Origin: Monocercomonoides exilis
Taxonomy: Eukaryota > Preaxostyla > Oxymonadida > Polymastigidae
Direction of reading: 5' to 3'
Assembly (NCBI GenBank): GCA_001643675.2
Contig: LSRY02000006.1
Span: 312,501 to 376,500 of the forward strand
DNA: 64,000 bases
A program made the position numbers and the translations under genes. Of this stretch, positions 23,801-36,413 are shown piece by piece. The first letter of the stretch is position 1; the number at the start of each line of letters is the position of its first letter. The notes under the pieces were generated by a model, which had not been told where the DNA came from, did not search any database, and saw only the letters and a list, made by a program, of their open reading frames with translations.

Positions 23801-25547
23801 AGAGCCCTATCTCTCTTCTGCAAATGAGAGAGAAAGCAGAGAAAAGAACGTGGGCGATCTGAATGTGAGTGAAGATTCTGGGTTTGAAGTGGCAGAGAGG
23901 AAGAAGAAAGAAGTGTTTGCGCAGATGGCGAAGGAAGAGAAAGAAGGTGTGTGTTGCTGCGGAGGTGGCAACCACAGCCGGATGAGCTGGGACGATCTGA
24001 ACGAGATGATTTGGGACAGAATGAAGCTGCTGCTGGACGAGGAAATGTACTTCAAGTGGTGCGAGACAAGGAAGGAGGTGTTTGAGACAGAGAAGAAAAT
24101 TGAAGAACAGCAACAAAATGCGTTGGATGGACATCATAAAGGAGCAATTGAAGCACAAACACAAAGCGCTTCTTCTATTCCATCCATTCAACCATCAAAA
24201 GAGCCAGCAATTGGGCCAAAGATGAGCTATGCACCCAGCACCAATTCTCTTTTTCACTCATATGCGTCTAATCTTGTGCCTGCGCTGCGCTCGCCGTGGT
24301 GGGCGGTCTCGCACTCGAACTTCCATGTCTCTAATCCTGTCTGCCCACACGAGGTTTCTCGAATGGACATCTTCCCATCTGTGGAAGATGTGCGCGAGAA
24401 CAGAACAAGCTCTTCTTTGTCGCTCGACGATGTCAGCTACAAAAACACTCTCTCAGAAGATGCATTTGACCGCCCTGCTGCTTCTGAAGGCTCAATGCGG
24501 CTGGCGTCGCTTCCTCTGCCTCCGCGGGCGTATGTGCCATATCGTGTCATCATGGGTAGACCAGACCTGATGAAAGACGGAGAAGAAATCAACGAGGCTG
24601 AAATGCCTCGTGGAAGTCAGAGGATCAATGTGCGCTCTTTGCTCTGTGCTGAGTCTCTTTCGTTGATGTGGATAGCGCCACAGACGCTGTCGAAGCTGAA
24701 GAGCGTGGATGTGGTGGAGCACTGGACGAGAAGGCAGCTGAAGGAGAAGAAAGAGGCAGCAGAGGTTGCGAGGAACAAGATCGATGAGCTAATTCGAAAG
24801 GCGAGAAAGGAGAAAGAAGAGAAAGAAAAGAGAGAGAGAGAAGCGCCCTGCTCACTGTATGACTGTCTTGAGCTGTTTGTGCAGAAGGAGCAGCTGACGG
24901 GGGAGAACAGCTGGTACTGCAACGTGTGCAAAGAGCACAAACAGGCATGGAAGAAGATGGACGTGTGGCGCTGGCCGCCGCTACTGGTGATTCAGCTGAA
25001 GCGCTTCAAGACAGCCAGCAACGATGCACAGAACGAGCAGGCGATTCTGAAAGCGATGGGGCTGATTGAAGGAGATGGAGAAGGAAATGAAGGAGGGATG
25101 ATGGCAGGAGTGGGTGGAAGAGGATTTGGCGGAATGGCAGAGAGAGAGAAGATTGAGAAGCCGGTGATTTATCCGGTGAAAGGATTGGACTTGAGGAAAT
25201 ATGAGCTGTGTGGCGATGAGGTTGTGGAGGAGTTCAGAAGAAACAGGGAGAATTCGTATCATCTGAGGAAGATGGCAGAAGCAGCAGAGAAGAAGAGGAA
25301 AGAAGAAGAAGAAGAAAAGAAAGCGAAAGAAGCGAAAGAAGCAAAAGAAGCAAAAGAAGCAAAAGAGAAGGAAAGCCAAAATGTTGCAGTGAATATGGAG
25401 GCGATGAGCGACGAAGAGCTGGAGCGTTTTCTTCAGTCTGGGCAGTTTGAGCAGCTGGTTGCTTCACAGAGCAACACAAACGAATTAGAAATGGGCAAAA
25501 TGGATGAGAACGAGCAGATGGATGGACAGTCAGATACAATGACTTCA

Positions 25548-25585
<38 letters not shown>

Positions 25586-27692
25586 TTCTTCTTCTTCTTC
25601 TTCTTCTTCTTCAATGCCATCTGATGAACCAAAAGAGCCTCATTCACAGGCGATATATGATCTGTTTGGAGTGAGCATCCACATGGGAGGTACAACCGGC
25701 GGGCATTACACAGCCTATGCCCAATCTCCAATCACAAAGGAATGGTATTACTTCAACGACGATACAGTCACACTGGTGGAGCATCCAGACCCGGCTGAAG
25801 AGATCGAGAGGAAGAAGATGGAAGAAGAGGAGAATGGAGATAAGAAGCAAGTTGAGGTTGCTAAAGATGAATTTTCAACAGGAGCTTCATCTGATCAAAA
25901 GGAGGGCGACAGTAACTCTGCTGTTGCAGAGTCTGCATCATCATCATCATCTTCCTCCTCCTCTATAAGTTCTTCAACTGATGTAAAATCAATGAAAAGT
26001 GCTGAAGATCTCACAAAGTATCTTTCGGGTGTTGTGTCGCGTGATGCGTATCTGCTGTTCTACAGGCGAAGAGACATTGAGTGGAGCAAAGAAGATGTTG
26101 AATATTCGATCAGAGCAAGTCAAGTGACTAAAGAGAGAATAAGAGAGGTGGAGAAGAAGCTGGTGGAGGATGAGGAAAGGAGGGAAAAGGAGGAGAAAGA
26201 AAAAGGAGGAGAAAAAGATGGAGAAAAAGAACTGGAAAGTGGAAATTCTACAACTTCATCATCATCAACAACAACAACATCATCATCATCAACATCTTCT
26301 TCTTCTTCTTCTTCAACATTGAATGAAGAGACATTTCCAGAAAAAGCACAAAATGAGAATGAAACTAAACAACCAACAGAAAAGTTGTCAAAAGCAGAAG
26401 AAGAAAAGAAAGAGCTTGAGCGACTCAACAAAGAATATGAAAAGCCCTTCCGCAACATTGACTTCATTACAGCAAATGAATCATCATCATCATCAACTTC
26501 TTCCTCTTCTTCAAGTCAAGATTCACCTTTATTCCCACCCCCACCCCCATTCCAAGTGCCTGATCCAGTTCGACTGCAATCTCTCGAGAACTTTGACGAG
26601 ATGATCAAAGAGATGCAAGGCAGAGACCACAGCTCGTATTCCTCTTATGGACCTTATCTGCACCCACGCCCTCCTCCTCCGCTGGAAAGCTGGAAGCCCA
26701 ACAGAACATATGGGAGAAGATACGGCGATGACGATGACAACAGCAGCAGTGACGACAATTCAGATAAAGGCGAATCAGAATCAGAATCTGATTCAGATGA
26801 AGACGAGGATGAAGATGGAGAGATGTACTGCTCAGAGGACAGAAAACGCCCCTTGTCTGACTTCTTCTTCAACCCAGCCAATTATGCCTGGAGTTCCATC
26901 TGTGATACGCCTCTTCCACCAGGAGCACAGTTTCTGAGTGGGGGAATATTCTGGACAGACGACGAAAGAGCCATCCGCCGCATCCACCGCGCAATTCCTC
27001 AGTCAAATCCGAAGTTCTCTCTGGCTTCCTCTTCTGGTGATTCATCATCATCATCTTCTTCTTCTTCTTCCTCCTCCTCCTCCAAAAAGACTCCTTCATC
27101 TTCCTCTTTCTCTCCCAGCCACCGAAAGAAGCCGCCTCCACACGTCCGTCCGATGCCTGCTCTTCCGCCGCCTTCTCCGCACTCGAAGGCAGTCCTGCTT
27201 CAGAGTGGAGGACCCGGAGTTGGTGTAAGTGGTGATGCTGTGACAGACGAGCAGTTCAGCAAGATGATGGAAAGTGGGGCATTTCACTTGGGGCATGGAT
27301 CGACTTCTGCTTCTGCTTCTTCTGCTCAGTCTCCTCAATCGAACTTGGGTGCCACTCTGCATAGCACAGAGACTGACTCTATCAAAATCTCTGATCCGAT
27401 CGACTTGTCTTCTGTCATTTCTGGGCTTGGTGCACAAACAGCTCAAGGGAAACCGAATGAGGCGTCACAAGGAAATAGCACAGAAGCCATTGAAAAAGTG
27501 ATATTTGACAACACGAAGCCGTCTGTGCAGCAGCCGGAGGATGAGAATGTGGGTGTGGCAGAGGAGATTCCCCGGTCAGCGGTGCATCCACCGATGCTGG
27601 TGGATACAGACGATGTGTATGCGAACATGTCAGAGGAGGAGATGCTGCTGCTGGCTATACAGAAGAGCCAGGTGGAGACGTATATGAGATAG
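20827..27692 (+). CDS. Giant ubiquitin-specific protease (USP4/15-type core) with C-terminal UIM
   Basis: A cysteine protease that removes ubiquitin from proteins. Exons 20827-20895, 21054-21542 and 21798-27692 give 2150 residues; both junctions are phase 0 and the second rebuilds LLDGL-HEDLNR, a family signature. The Cys box is [18 protein letters not shown] (Cys about 91), the QQD box [15 protein letters not shown], and the His box GGHYTAYA (His about 1489) with YYFNDDTVT; all catalytic positions are present. The zinc-ribbon halves CPDCG (about 245) and WYCNVCKEH (about 1227) are separated by nearly a thousand residues of low-complexity Glu/Lys and Ser inserts. The C-terminus ends in a ubiquitin-interacting motif, [15 protein letters not shown]. 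Other USPs are usually less than half this length. Confidence 0.95.
21627..21715. repeat. (ATTTT)n/(ATTT)n microsatellite inside a USP intron
   Basis: The second USP intron (21543-21797) contains pure runs of TTTTA then TTTA units ending in a T homopolymer. The frame stays open through it, so single-frame predictions wrongly include it as protein. Confidence 0.9.
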
Positions 27693-28548
27693 AGAGAAGA
27701 AGGAAGAAGGAGGTTGGGGATTGCGAGAGAAAGGGAAGAAGAAGAAGAAGAAGAAGATTATAAAAAGGGAAAAGGAGAAGGAAAATGGAAAAATGAGTAC
27801 GACAACAAGAAGAAATGGATTATTGAAAGATGAAGAGCGAGATTCATTTTAGCAGCAATGTTTTTTATTTCAGATTTTTTTTGATTGAATTTTTTGACTT
27901 TTTCTGAATTTTGATGAATTGAGCATGAAAACTCTTTTTTTTTTTATTTTTCAATTTTTCTTTTGTTTATTTTTCTTTAAATTCTATTGGCATTTCTATT
28001 TGTATTTGGGACAATTCACACAACGGTTCTTATTACGGAATATTTTCTACTCTTTTTTTTTGGAAGAGTAACCCTTCAAATATTGCACAAGTGACATTTG
28101 AGGAATCAGCTTTTTTGAAGTAAAAATTGTCTTGTTGGATTGCTTCTTTTGTGGAAGATGGATGCACAATGAGTCAGAAATAGAAGTGCTTTTCGTGACG
28201 TGTGGAGAAAAGGTTAAAAAAGAAAAAGAAAAAGAAAATTAAAAAGAAAATCAAAGAGGTTAATAGTTAGCTTCACATCAATATAAAGAAAACTATACAA
28301 AAAAAAAATAACAGCCAATCATAAAAATTGACTGCGACTACACGAATAAACAATCAGGAAATGATCTAAAAACATTACATAGCAAGTGCAATGGTATGAA
28401 GTGGATGTTATGCGAGATGAAAGAACAGGGAGGAAGCAAAAGAAAGAGTCCCACAATGAATGGATTTGAACATAGAATGAGAAAACATTATTGAACAAAG
28501 AATAAAAATGGAATGATTACAAAAAGAATTGAAATTGTTAACTTCCTT
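27693..28548. other. Convergent intergenic region
   Basis: About 850 bases between the 3' ends of the USP (+) and the acidic-tailed protein (-). Purine-rich just after the USP stop, then T-rich; no gene seen. Confidence 0.6.
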
Positions 28549-31500
28549 TTAAAATGGCTTGTTCTCGTCTCCTGTCTCATTGTCGTCATATCCAAAACCA
28601 TTAGTATTTTGATCGTCTTCAAATGGCAAACCTTCTCCTTCACTTCCATTTCCATTCCCATCTGCTTCTCCTTCTATTTCTCCCTCAATTTCTCCTTCAC
28701 CTTCAGCTTCTCCTTCAGCATCTCTTCCTTCAGTGTTATCCATTTCCTCCCCACCCTCTTGTACTTCATCTCCCCGCTCCACAACTTCTTCTCCTATTGC
28801 ATTTTCGCCATTTTCATCATGTTCTTGTTCTCCTTCAGCAACCTCTTCTTCTTCTTCTTTCTTTTCTTCGTTTTCTCCTTCAATCACATCACCAGTTCTT
28901 TCTTCTGCACCCTCACCAACTTCATTTTGGACTTCACTTTCTTTCCCTTCCTCTTCCTTTATCCCCTCCTCTTTCCCCTCCTCTTTCCCTTCCCCTTCTT
29001 CTTTCCCTTCTTGCTCTTCATTCAGCTTAAATTCTCTCTCCTTCACATTGTCTTCCTGTTCTTGCTGTTTTGGATCGTCAATCACAGTCGCTTCATCAGA
29101 AGATGGTCCTGCCCCTGTTCCTTCTCCTTCTGTCACAGGCGCATTCCTCGCTTTTTCCTGCTGCCCTCTTTCTTTCGCTTCTTCTTCCTCTTTCCTCTTC
29201 TTTTCTGCCTCTTCCTCAGCCTTTGCCTTTTCCTTCGCCTCTTCTTCTGCTTTCTTCTTCTTCTCTTCTTCTTCAGCTGCTGCCTTTTTGGCTGTCAAAG
29301 AAGCTGTCGAAGACGAAGACAGCGGACGAGCCGGCTGGAAGAACTGCTGACTCGGCTCAGGCTCCGGTTCAGCCTCGTTTTCAGAGACTTCCTCATCCGA
29401 ATAATCGTCAAAGTCGAAATCATCATCTCCATCTCCGCCAAACCCAAACCGCCGATTCGCTTTCCTTGCTTCGCGCTCTGCTTTCTTCCTCTCTTCAGCC
29501 TCTGCTTTCTCTCTCTGAAGAGCTTGTTTCTGTTGGATGCCACGCAGCTTCTCGATGTGTGGCTTGAAGATCGGCAGCACTTCGTCTGTGTCGTTGAAGA
29601 ACATGTTCTCGGTGCTTTGGGTGTCGTCTATGTTGTTGTCTGGAAGCTGCTTTGTGACTGAAGATGAAGATGAAGATGAAGATGAGATAATAAATAAATG
29701 AATGTGAATGATAGAAGAAGAAGAAGAAGAAGAAGAAAGAATTCATTTATAAAAACAATAGCAAATGAATAGTTATTTGAAGAAGATTCAAAGAATAAAA
29801 ATTAAAAAAACAAAAATAAATAAAAGAATGTAGAATACCATCTCTTGGGAAGAACTTAATTGGACGAGACTGAGCTGTCTTGTTCTGTGGAAGCAGCACC
29901 ACCCAATTATCCGGAAGAGGCTCGCATGTAAAGAAAGACAGATGCGGAATAAACACGCCGTGATCGACCCACAACTTCGATTCACTCAACTCCGCTGCTG
30001 TGCATGGCGCATATGCAACTGTCACCTAATGAATGGATTCATCATTGGTTTTTATTATTATTATTATTATATTTTGAGTGAAAGGAAAAAAACAAATATG
30101 TATTTAATAGAACAATATTTGAAATCATTCATAAAGATTTTCAGAATTGATAAGAGCACACCTTCATTTGAGGGAAAGGAGGGTCATCTTCTGGATCAAG
30201 CTGGGCAGATTTTGTGCTTGTTGCTGAAAAGCTCGTTCCATCTCCGCTTTGATCAGAAAACGGTGTTCCAGCTATTGTGCAACAAATGAAGAATTCAAAC
30301 AATAACATTACAATTCCATTCATTAAATAAATAAATTGAAATAATACATTTTTTTAAATAAAGAATGCAAATCTCAAACCTCCTAATCTTGTTGATGTTG
30401 CAGCCAGCCTCATCCGCTCAGCCGGCTCGTCTGTCCTGTGCACCATGTCCACAATCATATCCATCCGGTTCGACGATGTCTTCGCATTAAATCCCAACAG
30501 AGAGATAGGAAATTCCCCACAATACGCCATTGATGACTGGTGCAGTGGCGGAAGTCCCGCAGCAAATGCAGCAGACGTCGGAGGCAGCGACGAGGCAGAA
30601 GATGAGCCAAAATCACTCATTCCTCCCATCGAACCGACAGACGGTGGAGAAAGAGAAGTCGTCGAAACAGAAGGTGAGCTTGCTCTTTTCAGTGTTCCAC
30701 TGCCTGCTCTGCTCCTCGGGCGTGCTGGTGTGTTCCTTCCAGATGTCTGATAAGCAGTTACTGGACGAATAGAAGATCCCGTCTTGCCCATCGAACTGCC
30801 GGTTGAATATGGTGTGAACATTGTTGTTGAACCAGATGTGCCTCTTCTGCTGCTGCGTGTGTTGCCCATCGACGTCACTGGCCGCTTTGCGCTCGCCCCG
30901 TAGTCTGCACCGCTCATCGTGCTGCCTCTCCTTCTGTTGGGTGAAACAGGAGAGCCAAACGCATCTGTTCCTGCACCCAACGCTGACGATGACTGTGAAA
31001 CTGCGCTGTTGTGGTCTTGTAGAGTTGGCAGGTTGTGCACACCTCCCACATTGCGCTGGTGTCCCGCAAGGCACACAACACGGATGACCTGCTGCTCGTT
31101 GTGGAGGAACTGCTCGAAGCACTCTTCATCGGCAATGAAGTAGTGCACCCTGTAGTTGTTTACAACCGCAATCGAGTTCACCTTCTCAGAGTCTGGCAGA
31201 AACACCGAAGGCGGAGGCACTTTGGCGACAATCGGGATTTTGACTGTCTTCCCCAGCAGCTGATACGCCAGCGTGTATGAATAATCTCCGCTGTGTCCGC
31301 TGTTGTGCTGCCTGGACGGCGACGACGCTGTCCCCGTTGCCTGCCTGGTGCTTCCAGATTTTGTGCTCATCAATCGGGATGAGCTCCTCTCTCTGCCCAT
31401 TCCGCGGGGAGGAAGGTTGAACACCTCGTAGATGCAGACAAGCAGGCGGAAGAGCTTCAGCTCGGGATGCGCAGCGACCACTTCGCTGATAGGCGGAGCA

Positions 31501-33148
31501 GCCAGACAGCGCTCAGGCTCCACAATTTGGATTTCTCCCGCATCGTTTGAGACGAGGTTGATGCCAACGGCCTTCGCAAACTTCTTCTCCACGTTTGACA
31601 GCCGCTTCTCGGAGTTGTAGAGATCATAGCACGACGAGCACACTTTGAACACACGCGTCATCTCACGAGAGTCTCTCAGTTTTAGGTCAATTCGGTCGAA
31701 GAACGGAATATGCTCACCACGATGCTGTCAGGTGCAAAAATCAATGTTTAAGTTGTTATTGATTGAGAATTTCATGAAATATAAGTAAAAATTTGAAGAA
31801 CAACAGAAAAATAAAAAATAACAAAATTTTCAAAAAATTAAAATGTGATTCGTCAATTTCACAAAAAAAGTCGCACAAAATGAAAATGATAAATATGTTT
31901 TCAAAGAAAACGTATTTTTATTTTTGATACCTCCAAATGATTAATTGTCTGAATGATCATCTTAAAAGTCAGCTGATGAACCAAATCATTAGCTGAATAC
32001 AGCGCCCCGCAGCACTTGCACTTCGAAAGACGAACATACTCTTGCTTTTTGTTGGCTTTGGGAATCAGACTTCTTTGCTTTGCAATCAGTGCAGGATCGC
32101 CACTGGCCTTTGCCGCTTCAATCTGCTGATACAAACGCAAACACTCTTCTGTCACTCGAAACGCCTTCACCTGCAAAAACCACCACACATCTGCACTGTC
32201 CTTGATGAAGTCTGCAACCAGCTCTTCGAAGTGTATTCCGTGCTGTCGCTGCACATATCGCAAAATATTCTCTGTCATACGGATTGGCTCTGAAACTGAC
32301 GAGCCTGTTGTCTTGATGATGGTCGCTCCCATCGGGACGTCTGTACAAACAGTAAATCTCTTGCGAAAATCACCTTCAGTATCGTCCGAAAACAAGTTTT
32401 TCCCTGTTAATGTGTATGCAAACGGAGCCTGAGATGTTCTGTAAACGACTCGAACATACCAAGGATGAAGCCCTTTGGATTGAACGAATCTCTGAATAAT
32501 AAAATCACCTCCAGGAGGAGACAGAATTTGATTTTTCATATCTTCTGTATTCAACATTGAAACTTCATTTGCAAGTCCTTTTCTATTTTTCAATTTAAGA
32601 ACAGCTGTTAATTCATTTTCACGCCCTTTCGGCCTTCCAACTGCCATCATCAAATCTCTATTTGTAAAATTATCAATTCTTTCCAAATATCCTTCTTCAG
32701 AAGTCAGAAGCCACATTCGAATTTCCTCTTTTTGAAGAGTTACAAAAGTATCTGGAATATTCAACTCCAATTTCGCAGTTATTGGAACATATCGCGAAGC
32801 TGAAATTTTTCTTGTTAAGAGCGGCAAAAAATTGACAAGCGGTTGAGCAGGATAATTATCATAAGAATATCCAAGCTCTTCTCCAAAAGAAGATCTTTTG
32901 ACCATATCATGATAATTTTGAAGTTGTTTTCTCTCTAATTCTGCTTGTTTTGCTGCAGAAGAAGATCCAAAAGTAAAGCCAGTACTTTTCTTTCCATTTG
33001 TTGCCTGCTCAATTAATGACGGTGGAATTTCATACAAATTTCCTCTCATTCCTTTTGACACATCTCCTTTCAAAACAGTTTTTTTTAATGTTGATAAATG
33101 TTGTCTGTGAAGTTGCGGAGCAACTGGTCCACCTTGAGGTCTGCTCAT
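28549..33148 (-). CDS. Large protein with Cys-pair motif, C2-like segment and acidic coiled tail
   Basis: Exons 33148-31931, 31724-30380, 30271-30162, 30025-29839 and 29657-28549 give 1322 residues; all phases agree. The N-terminal 400 residues look globular (ADVWWFLQVKAFRV). A possible zinc site is SKCKCCGALY followed about 60 residues later by FKVCSSCYDLY, the two halves lying on exons 1 and 2. Next is a C2-like beta-sandwich beginning KLFRLLVCIYEVFNLPP. A Ser/Gly/Arg-rich linker follows, then a conserved-looking stretch (VDHGVFIPHLSFFTCEPLP). The tail of about 300 residues is coiled and very rich in Glu, with charge blocks. I do not recognise the family. Architecture of this kind occurs in flagellar or membrane-binding scaffold proteins, but that is only a guess. 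Confidence 0.82.
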
Positions 33149-33278
33149 ATGTTAAGAAAAAAAGGTAGCAGTTCAAATCACTGATCAAAAACCATACACA
33201 TAAAATGAAATTTAACTTAAAAACTGAAAAATGACTATAAATAAAACAATTTCACAAGTTATATTTACAATTTAAAAT

Positions 33279-35071
33279 TCATTTTCCTCTTTGCGGTCGA
33301 GGGCGACTTGTAACAGGAAATGACGGATCAGAATCACACAAAAACGTAAAAGGCGATGTTATCATTGGTAAAGAAGAGCGAAATGGGGTGATGGGATGTG
33401 GACGTCTACGTTGCACAGAAGGAGGTGAAAGATTGTCTCGTTGTTCATCTTTAATTTCTGGGTGAGAAGAACTGACTGAAGTGAAAGTGTTATCAGATGA
33501 TGTGGAAGAAGAAGATGAAGAAGCAGATAATGAAGGCAGCTTCACAGCAAAACGGTCACTTTCATTGGGATGAGAAGAGGCAGGTGGCGTTGGCGGAGAA
33601 GAAGGTGATGGAGTGCAGTTAACACTCGATTCAAGTGCAACATACTGCAGCTGAGACGGAGAAGATGGCATTGGAAAAGGATCTTCAGATTGAGACGAGT
33701 CAGAAATTGGGTTGTCCATTTTATCGTTTTCTTTGATGTTGTTCTTCTTATTGTCTTCATTGAAATCACACTTCAACTTTTTGTCTATTGAAATTTCTGC
33801 TTCATTCTCGCTTTGCGGATTGCTTTGTGTTGAGACATCTGTTTTCAATTCTGTTTGTTTGTTTGGAGTCGCTTTGAACTTTTGGCTGTTCAAAAGAGGA
33901 AGTCGTGTTTTTTTCCGTTTCACTTCTTTCTGCCTCTCAGTTTCTGAATCAACTGCATCTTCTTTTCTGTTTCTTTCTTCCGAATAATCATATGAAGCCA
34001 GCATCCTTTCATTGCTTCTGCTTCTGTAGCCTTGTTTTTCTGCCTGCTTCCTTCTCCTCATCTTCTCCCTCGTGCTCAGCATCATCCGCTCTGTCTGCGC
34101 ACATCTCCCTCTCAACAGCCTCTGCCTCTCCAGTTCGATTGAATATCTCTGCCTTTCAATCGACAAGTCGAAGCTTCTTCTCATCAACTGCAGGCTGTTC
34201 GAAGAATTATCTAGTCCTTTTAGACTCAGCGGAACTCTGCCTGCTGTCAGTGCACGATTCGAAAAGTGTGTTGGAGAAAAAGTTTTTGCAAGTCTTTTTT
34301 CGCGAAGCTGAGCAAATTCAACTGCAAAAAGAGGATCTTCGCTGTTTGGAGGATTGCGATATCTTATTGTTGCATCTTTTTTGCTATCTCTCGCTGTAAG
34401 AGATTGACAGTCTTCCAAAAATACAGCTAAAGTTCAATTCGACAAGTCAAATTCGTAAATTAATTGAAAATGGTGAAATAAGAGCACACGAGATTTATAT
34501 GAGTGTCTCACAAAGCAATCGTACTCTTTGAGACGTTCTTCTCTAATTGCATCTGAAATCGGAGATTCCAATTGTGAAATTATTTCTTGCCTCATAGGCT
34601 TGTAAATTTGCTTTGACCAATCATTGTAAAGTTCAACTTGCTTAAGTGTTCTACTAACAACACGTTTTGATACATCCTCTGAAATATCTTTAACAAATGT
34701 CAAGTTTTCATTTTTCAACTGATAAATGTTTTGTAAAAATTTATTCGTTTTGTTCTGTTTTTGAGCTTCGTGATGTTGCTAAAACAAAAAATCAAAAATT
34801 TTGCAGGATAAAAAGGAGGAAAAAACCTTAATTGCTTCCATGTATTGTGCATGCTTTCTTTTATATTCTTCATATCTGGCTTCTTGCATATCTTTCATAG
34901 CTTGTTCATAAGGGGACAAATGAGAAGAAGTTGAGTTTTTCTTCTTTTCTACTAACTACATACAAAAAACAATCAAAAAAAAACTACATCTTATAAAAAT
35001 ACTTCTGTTAGCTGTTGAGCATCATTTATATTCTGAACGATTTGTTCTCTGGACGAAAAAGCCTCTGACAT
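33279..35071 (-). CDS. FAM228-like protein
   Basis: Exons 35071-35003, 34955-34827, 34778-34490 and 34426-33279 give 544 residues in phase. The conserved part is at about residues 100-190: LYNDWSKQIYKPMRQEI, REERLKEYDCFV and, across the exon 3/4 junction, SYKSPVFLEDCQ. This order (LY..W.....P, a short helix, VFL-D) resembles FAM228 proteins, poorly known animal proteins expressed in ciliated tissue. The last 350 residues are low-complexity, with basic helices and Ser/Pro. The start lies only 68 bases from the divergent hydrolase gene. Family assignment is tentative; the exon model itself is well supported. Confidence 0.55.
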
Positions 35072-35139
35072 ATTAGAGGTTTTTTCAATAAAAACTTAAT
35101 TTGGTATTATGATCAATCAATAATTGATTGTATTCACTT
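35072..35139. promoter_or_regulatory. Very short divergent promoter
   Basis: Only 68 AT-rich bases separate the start codons of the FAM228-like gene (-) and the alpha/beta hydrolase (+). Both genes must share this space for initiation or use promoter sequence inside each other's transcribed region. Confidence 0.4.
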
Positions 35140-36413
35140 ATGGAAGAATCAAAAACCGCAAATGGTAGACAACTCATGCAAGAGCCATTAAAAAGATTGG
35201 ATACAAAAACTGGAGCAGAGGGTGAATTGTGCAAAAGGCAAAAAGCAGCAATTCGTCGAAATGGATTGTTTGTTGTTGAAAAAGAAAACTATCAGTTATA
35301 CTACGAACGTGTGCCTCTTAAAAAATACTTATTTTCGAAGCTTTTTTTTTTGAAATATTTTGTTCACTGAATTTATGTATATTGTAAGTTTATGGAAATG
35401 GAGAAAAAAAAGTTATTTTTGTTAGCGGCTTGAGTGGAACGATGGATGATTGGAGAAGGAGTGTTCTCAAGCTTTTAGAATATAACGAATTTGAAATATG
35501 TATTTTTAACAATCGGGGCATTCGAGAGAGTAAGTGCAAGAATTGGAGAATGACGTTTGACTTTTTTTGAAAACAAATTCATGTGGCTGTATCATTTTTG
35601 ATTTTGATTTATACAGTACAACAATGATGGCGCATGATGTTGCACGCCTTGCTGAACATCTTCATTGGAAAAAGATTAATGTCTGTGGATTTTCAATGGG
35701 AGGATTTATTGTTTCTGAACTTGTTTGCCTTCACCCGGATATAATTGAATCTGCTATTATCGCCGGAGGAACTGCTGGATTTATGATACCATCAGCGTTT
35801 GTTGTGGGATCGTTTGCAAAGATGATTGTGACTTTTGACAAAAAAGCAATGTTGAAAACCATGATGCGAACTCAACTTTCAGAAAAATTCCTTACAACTC
35901 CTCAGAAAGCGCTCGGGGGTTTAAGCGGATATCAATACATTGATCAACCTACCTCAGAAATCTTTCTATCAGAAGACGAGCCTTCATTCAAATGCCAAGC
36001 GGCTCAGGTGTCTGCATGTTTGACTCATCATGTGACTGTTGAGAGGATGGAAAAAGTGAAGCAAATGAAACTGCCAATTCTTGTTATGCACGGAACAGCA
36101 GACAAGATGGTATCGTATAGTTATGCGCCTCCACTTGCAGAGCATCTTGGAGCAATTCTGTTTCCATTCCCAGGATGCGGGCACGGAATTAACATGTTTG
36201 AAAGAAATAAATAATTGAATAATGAATAATGAGTCTCTATTTATATTTTCTCTTTTTTTTTGTTTATTATTCAAATATAACAGAGAAAAGCCGGAGCTGT
36301 TTCACGAATGCTTAATCAATTTCATGCTGGGAAGGCCGCTTCCCCCTGCTCCAAAAGATGAAGAAGCAGAAACATCTTCATCCTCTTCTTCTGATTCATT
36401 CATAACTGTATAA
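35140..36413 (+). CDS. Alpha/beta hydrolase
   Basis: A serine hydrolase of unknown substrate. Exons 35140-35308, 35389-35529, 35617-36195 and 36284-36413. After an N-terminal extension, the fold reads KVIFVSGLSGTMDDW (first strand, oxyanion region), CIFNNRGIRES (typical FDNRG loop), the nucleophile elbow VCGFSMGG (catalytic Ser), LVMHGTADKMV (catalytic Asp) and FPGCGHGI (catalytic His). A cap of about 100 residues lies between Ser and Asp. The last exon ends in a poly-Ser stretch. Oddity: intron 2 with the only visible GT and AG (35530, 35616) leaves the frame one base short, so either splicing is non-canonical or there is a one-base indel. All catalytic residues are present. Confidence 0.85.

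Noticed and set aside
23280-24191. 303-codon open frame on the minus strand opposite the ubiquitin protease
   Set aside because: The purine-rich coding strand of the protease leaves long open antisense frames; it has Cys/Leu/Phe-rich nonsense composition and no motif, while the plus strand carries clear USP boxes.
28513-29661. 382-codon plus-strand frame opposite the acidic tail
   Set aside because: Complement of Glu/Lys/Ser codon runs gives poly-Phe/Ser/Leu; the minus-strand exon joins four others in phase.
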